Source: Candidatus Aerophobota bacterium
GTDB taxonomy: Bacteria; Aerophobota; Aerophobia; Aerophobales; B3-G15
Direction: 5' to 3'
Assembly: GCA_014859225.1 (NCBI GenBank)
Contig: JACUUP010000045.1
Coordinates: forward strand, 1 to 10,549
DNA: 10,549 bases
Part shown: piece after piece, positions 8,560-10,549 of the stretch
How the letters are laid out: every line of letters starts with the position of its first letter
Position numbering within the stretch: position 1 is the stretch's first letter
Translations under genes and position numbers: made by a program
The notes under the pieces: generated by a model
What the model saw: the letters and a program-made list of their open reading frames with translations, nothing else
The model's database searches: none
Told to the model about the DNA's origin: nothing

Positions 8560-9702
8560 CTACATGGCTACCTTTCCCATTAAAACCTCTTGTACAACTT
8601 TTACTCCAGTGGCAGGTTCTACATCGTATCCAAGATGAGCTAATGTCATCTCAAGCGCAAAGATAACTCCAACGATATCTAACTTATCCATCCACCCAAG
8701 ATGAGCTATCCTCACTATCTTGCCGGAGAGCTTACCCTGACCACCGGCTATCATAACTCCAAAGTTTTCCTGCAGCTTTTTACGCAGATTTTTTTCCTCT
8801 ACCCCGGCAGGAACCAGGATAGAAGTAACTGCGTTAGAGGAAGGATGAGCAAAAATCTCTAATCCTAAGGATGATACAGCCCTGCGTACAGCAAGGGCAA
8901 AAACACGATGCCTCTCTAAAACGGCATCTAAACCTTCCTCTTTGATTAAGGCTAAGGACTCTCTCAGAGCACATATCAGCGAGACAGCAGGTGTAAAAGC
9001 AGTTTGACCCTTGACAAGAGCGGATTGTGCCTTTTTAAAATCCCAGTAGTAACGGGGGCAGGTAGCATCATCCATAAGTTTGCGGGCTTTTTCAGAAAGA
9101 GAAACAAAACAAAGACCGGGAGGTAACATAAACCCCTTCTGGGAACCTGCCACCACCACATCCACTCCCCACTCATCGGTAAGAAGGGGCTCTGCTCCCA
9201 GACCACTTATAGCATCCACCACCAGCACTGCAGAAGTTTCACTGACAACTTTTCCTATACTCTCTATATCGTATCTAACACCTGTACTTGTCTCCACCAG
9301 TTGAGTAAGAACAGCCCTGATAGTTTTGCTGCTGTGTAATTTTTCTCTTATCTGCAAGGGGTCCGGTGCTCTTCCCCACTCAATATCTATACCCGTAACT
9401 TTTAACCCGAAAGCCTCAGCAATGTTCTCCCATCTTTCTCCAAATTTACCACCCCTGACCACCAGCACTTCATCTTGCGGAGAGAAAAGATTAGCCACTA
9501 CTGCCTCCATCGCTCCCGTTCCTGATGCTGCAAAAGTTAAAACATCATTTTTCGTTTGAAAAACATATTTCAGGCTCTGGCAGACATCCTCAAAGATACT
9601 GGAAAACTCTTTGGTGCGATGGTGAATAATCTGTTTTGCCTGTGACAATCTAACCTTTTCCGGAAGTGGAGTAGGACCAGGTGTAAATATTCTCGTTTTC
9701 AC
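8560..9702 (-). CDS. Class V PLP-dependent aminotransferase, probable phosphoserine/serine-type transaminase
   Basis: This 380-residue enzyme belongs to the alanine-glyoxylate / serine-pyruvate aminotransferase group of fold-type I class V enzymes. Visible features are the N-terminal TPGPTPLPEKV (7-17) with HHRTKEF (27-33), the cofactor phosphate-binding SGTGAMEA (60-67), Asp163 in VVDAISGLGAE that contacts the PLP ring nitrogen, the Schiff-base Lys189 in AGSQKGFMLPPG, and Arg331 in VRIAHLGW, which should bind the substrate carboxylate. Family members act on serine, alanine, aspartate or phosphoserine, and sequence alone does not settle which. Its place directly before serA (15-nt gap) suggests that it converts 3-phosphohydroxypyruvate to phosphoserine in place of SerC; this is inference. 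Serine-glyoxylate or serine-pyruvate transamination is the alternative. The start is GTG at 9702 behind GGAGGAG. The unpaired upstream spacer to rpmA (66 nt) holds no feature that I can support. Confidence 0.9.
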   Translation of the reverse strand: MKTRIFTPGPTPLPEKVRLSQAKQIIHHRTKEFSSIFEDVCQSLKYVFQTKNDVLTFAASGTGAMEAVVANLFSPQDEVLVVRGGKFGERWENIAEAFGLKVTGIDIEWGRAPDPLQIREKLHSSKTIRAVLTQLVETSTGVRYDIESIGKVVSETSAVLVVDAISGLGAEPLLTDEWGVDVVVAGSQKGFMLPPGLCFVSLSEKARKLMDDATCPRYYWDFKKAQSALVKGQTAFTPAVSLICALRESLALIKEEGLDAVLERHRVFALAVRRAVSSLGLEIFAHPSSNAVTSILVPAGVEEKNLRKKLQENFGVMIAGGQGKLSGKIVRIAHLGWMDKLDIVGVIFALEMTLAHLGYDVEPATGVKVVQEVLMGKVAM

Positions 9703-9708
9703 TTATTT

Positions 9709-9715
9709 CTCCTCC
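9709..9715 (-). promoter_or_regulatory. Ribosome binding site fixing the GTG start of the aminotransferase
   Basis: GGAGGAG on the minus strand lies 6 nt before GTG at 9702. No ATG in frame near this point gives the conserved TPGPTPLP N terminus, so GTG initiation is supported. Confidence 0.75.
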
Positions 9716-9768
9716 GATGAACTATGCAAAAACGGATAAGATAGGCTGGGTGTAAATATCCATCCCCA

Positions 9769-10011
9769 CTACGTTGGTAAAACATTCACCCGTTTGCTTG
9801 AAGAGAACTGGACATATCCATCGTTTTTAGCAAATAAAGTATCATCACCGCCTCTACCTACACCTCTTCCAGGATGAAACCTGGTGCCGCGCTGACGTAC
9901 CAAAATTGTCCCCGTTTTAACAAACTCTCCTCCAAAGGTCCTTACCCCCAACCTTTTAGATGCACTATCACGACCGTTGGAAGAGTGACCCTGTCCTTTT
10001 TTGTGAGCCAT
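9769..10011 (-). CDS. rpmA: 50S ribosomal protein L27
   Basis: L27 is a small basic protein of the large ribosomal subunit whose N-terminal tail reaches the peptidyl-transferase centre. The 80 residues compare with about 85 in the family. [16 protein letters not shown] at the N terminus, [20 protein letters not shown] (21-40) and [20 protein letters not shown] (42-61) are diagnostic. The N terminus begins directly with the AHKK tail, so the short cleaved leader of Firmicutes L27 is absent. The ATG at 10011 has a strong GGAGGTGA 7 nt upstream. Unusually, the customary partner rplU (L21) is not next to it: the small membrane protein lies 38 nt upstream and an aminotransferase, not obg, lies downstream. 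Confidence 0.98.
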   Translation of the reverse strand: MAHKKGQGHSSNGRDSASKRLGVRTFGGEFVKTGTILVRQRGTRFHPGRGVGRGGDDTLFAKNDGYVQFSSSKRVNVLPT

Positions 10012-10049
10012 TACCCACTCACCTCCAATTCATTCATTTTTAATTTTAT

Positions 10050-10223
10050 CTACTCTTTCAACTCACTGATACCTATTACCAGAACAATTAAACCAACAAC
10101 TGCCGCCACAATTCCCACAACCCCCTTCAGAAAACTCAATACATCGTATCTAAAAATTACTATCAGCCATATCCCTACTATGGTAGCTACCGCACCTCCC
10201 AGAATCTTTAACCATTTCTTCAT
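10050..10223 (-). CDS. Small protein with two predicted membrane segments, function unknown
   Basis: I do not recognise this 57-residue protein. It starts MKKWLKILGG, has a hydrophobic segment at about 8-24 (VATIVGIWLIVIF), a short polar link RYD, and a second hydrophobic segment at about 29-52 (FLKGVVGIVAAVVGLIVLVI), and ends SELKE. The basic N terminus followed by a helix, and the acidic-basic C terminus, suggest a helical hairpin in the inner membrane with both ends on the cytosolic side. The ATG at 10223 follows AAGGAG with 8 nt spacing, which supports translation. It lies between rnpB and rpmA, in the same direction as both, and may share their transcript. The reading frame has no obvious homology motif, so a chance ORF is possible but unlikely given the ribosome site and clean two-helix pattern. 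Confidence 0.72.
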   Translation of the reverse strand: MKKWLKILGGAVATIVGIWLIVIFRYDVLSFLKGVVGIVAAVVGLIVLVIGISELKE

Positions 10224-10271
10224 CTATCCTTCTCCTTTTTCAAACATTGCTTTATTTTTGCACAAGTAAAC

Positions 10272-10549
10272 CAGGGGGACAAGAGAAGTGTAAGCCGGGT
10301 TCTGTTACCGAGAAAAATGTTCTCGGCGGCAACCATTTATCTAGGACCCAGGTTACCCTGGGTCTCAAGCGGCCTACCCGAGGTTGAACCTCCTATTTGG
10401 CCTTGCACCCAACAGGGTTTACCCAGCCAGGAAATCACTTTCCTGCTGGTGGGCTCTTACCCCACCTTTTCACCCTTTCCCGGTAGCTCTTGCTACCAGG
10501 TGGTATAGTTTCTGTGGCACTTTCCAGAAGTCACCCCCTCTGGGAGTTA
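10272..10549 (-). ncRNA. rnpB: RNase P RNA, type A (3' part; 5' part beyond the window)
   Basis: RNase P RNA is the catalytic subunit that trims the 5' leader from tRNA precursors. The conserved core reads clearly on the minus strand: GTGCCACAGAAA (J11/12), GGGTGAAAAGGTGGGGTAAG, GCAAGGCCAAATAGG (leading to P15), GGGTAGGCCGCTTGAG, CCTAGATAAATGG and the near-universal 3' ACAGAACCCGGCTTA (10304-10290). Helices fit: P12 10482-10497, P13 10448-10466, P14 10428-10445 with a GTGA tetraloop, P18 10345-10364 with a GTAA tetraloop, and P19 10308-10326. GNRA loops on P14 and P18 indicate the ancestral type A fold. The P15 region is compact (10380-10392), with no room for separate P16-P17. The 3' end is estimated by comparison with E. 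coli; no clear terminator follows. The missing 5' part includes the first strand of P4. Confidence 0.96.

Noticed and set aside
9703-9768. The 66-nt gap between rpmA and the aminotransferase, with an ATATTTACACC stretch repeated at the start of the next gene.
   Set aside because: The shared 11 bases are too few to support a repeat or a regulatory element, and no hairpin or convincing promoter was seen.
10011-10037. An eight-codon ORF (MNELEVSG) whose stop overlaps the rpmA start as TAATG, a possible coupling leader peptide.
   Set aside because: It has no ribosome site of its own and contains the rpmA Shine-Dalgarno sequence within it, so chance is more likely.
10224-10275. A possible rnpB terminator or promoter for the small membrane gene in the 3' flank of rnpB.
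   Set aside because: No GC-rich stem with a T-run is visible, and candidate -35/-10 boxes have poor matches or poor spacing.

Overview
The window reads as one co-directional block: every supported gene lies on the minus strand, so transcription runs from position 10549 towards position 1. A BamA-type outer-membrane assembly protein with five POTRA domains shows a diderm bacterium. The AT-leaning sequence, three probable TTG/GTG starts, a ClpC with an N-terminal repeat domain and UVR-like linker, and the dnaB-purA order fit a deep-branching or uncultured diderm lineage with some Firmicutes-like gene order. I cannot name the phylum from this window.

Layout in transcription order. (1) 10549-10272: 3' part of RNase P RNA (rnpB), type A; its 5' part lies beyond the window. 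(2) 10223-10050: an unrecognised 57-residue protein with two membrane segments. (3) 10011-9769: rpmA, ribosomal protein L27, without rplU next to it. (4) 9702-8560: a class V PLP aminotransferase, 15 nt ahead of (5) 8544-6967: serA, a long D-3-phosphoglycerate dehydrogenase with regulatory domains. (6) 6953-5568: dnaB, replicative helicase. (7) 5524-4259: purA, adenylosuccinate synthase. (8) 4208-1755: clpC, preceded by a good sigma-70-like promoter overlapping the end of purA. (9) 1718-1: bamA, cut off by the window edge inside its beta-barrel; a 9-bp hairpin sits at its 5' end.

Gaps are 13 to 66 nt through most of the block, so the genes from the small membrane protein to purA could be one transcript with clpC also started separately. 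The content is housekeeping: tRNA processing, ribosome, serine and purine synthesis, replication, proteolysis and outer-membrane biogenesis. The clearest pathway pair is the aminotransferase plus SerA, which may provide the first two steps of serine synthesis, with the aminotransferase in the place of SerC.

I found no mobile element, CRISPR array, tRNA, defence system or other sign of an undescribed system. The points worth a second look are small: a sharply bounded 54-bp DNA duplication inside clpC, a hairpin in the bamA leader or signal-peptide region, the probable SerC substitute, the unknown two-helix protein between rnpB and rpmA, and a compact P15 region in the RNase P RNA. No intergenic stretch exceeds 300 bases.
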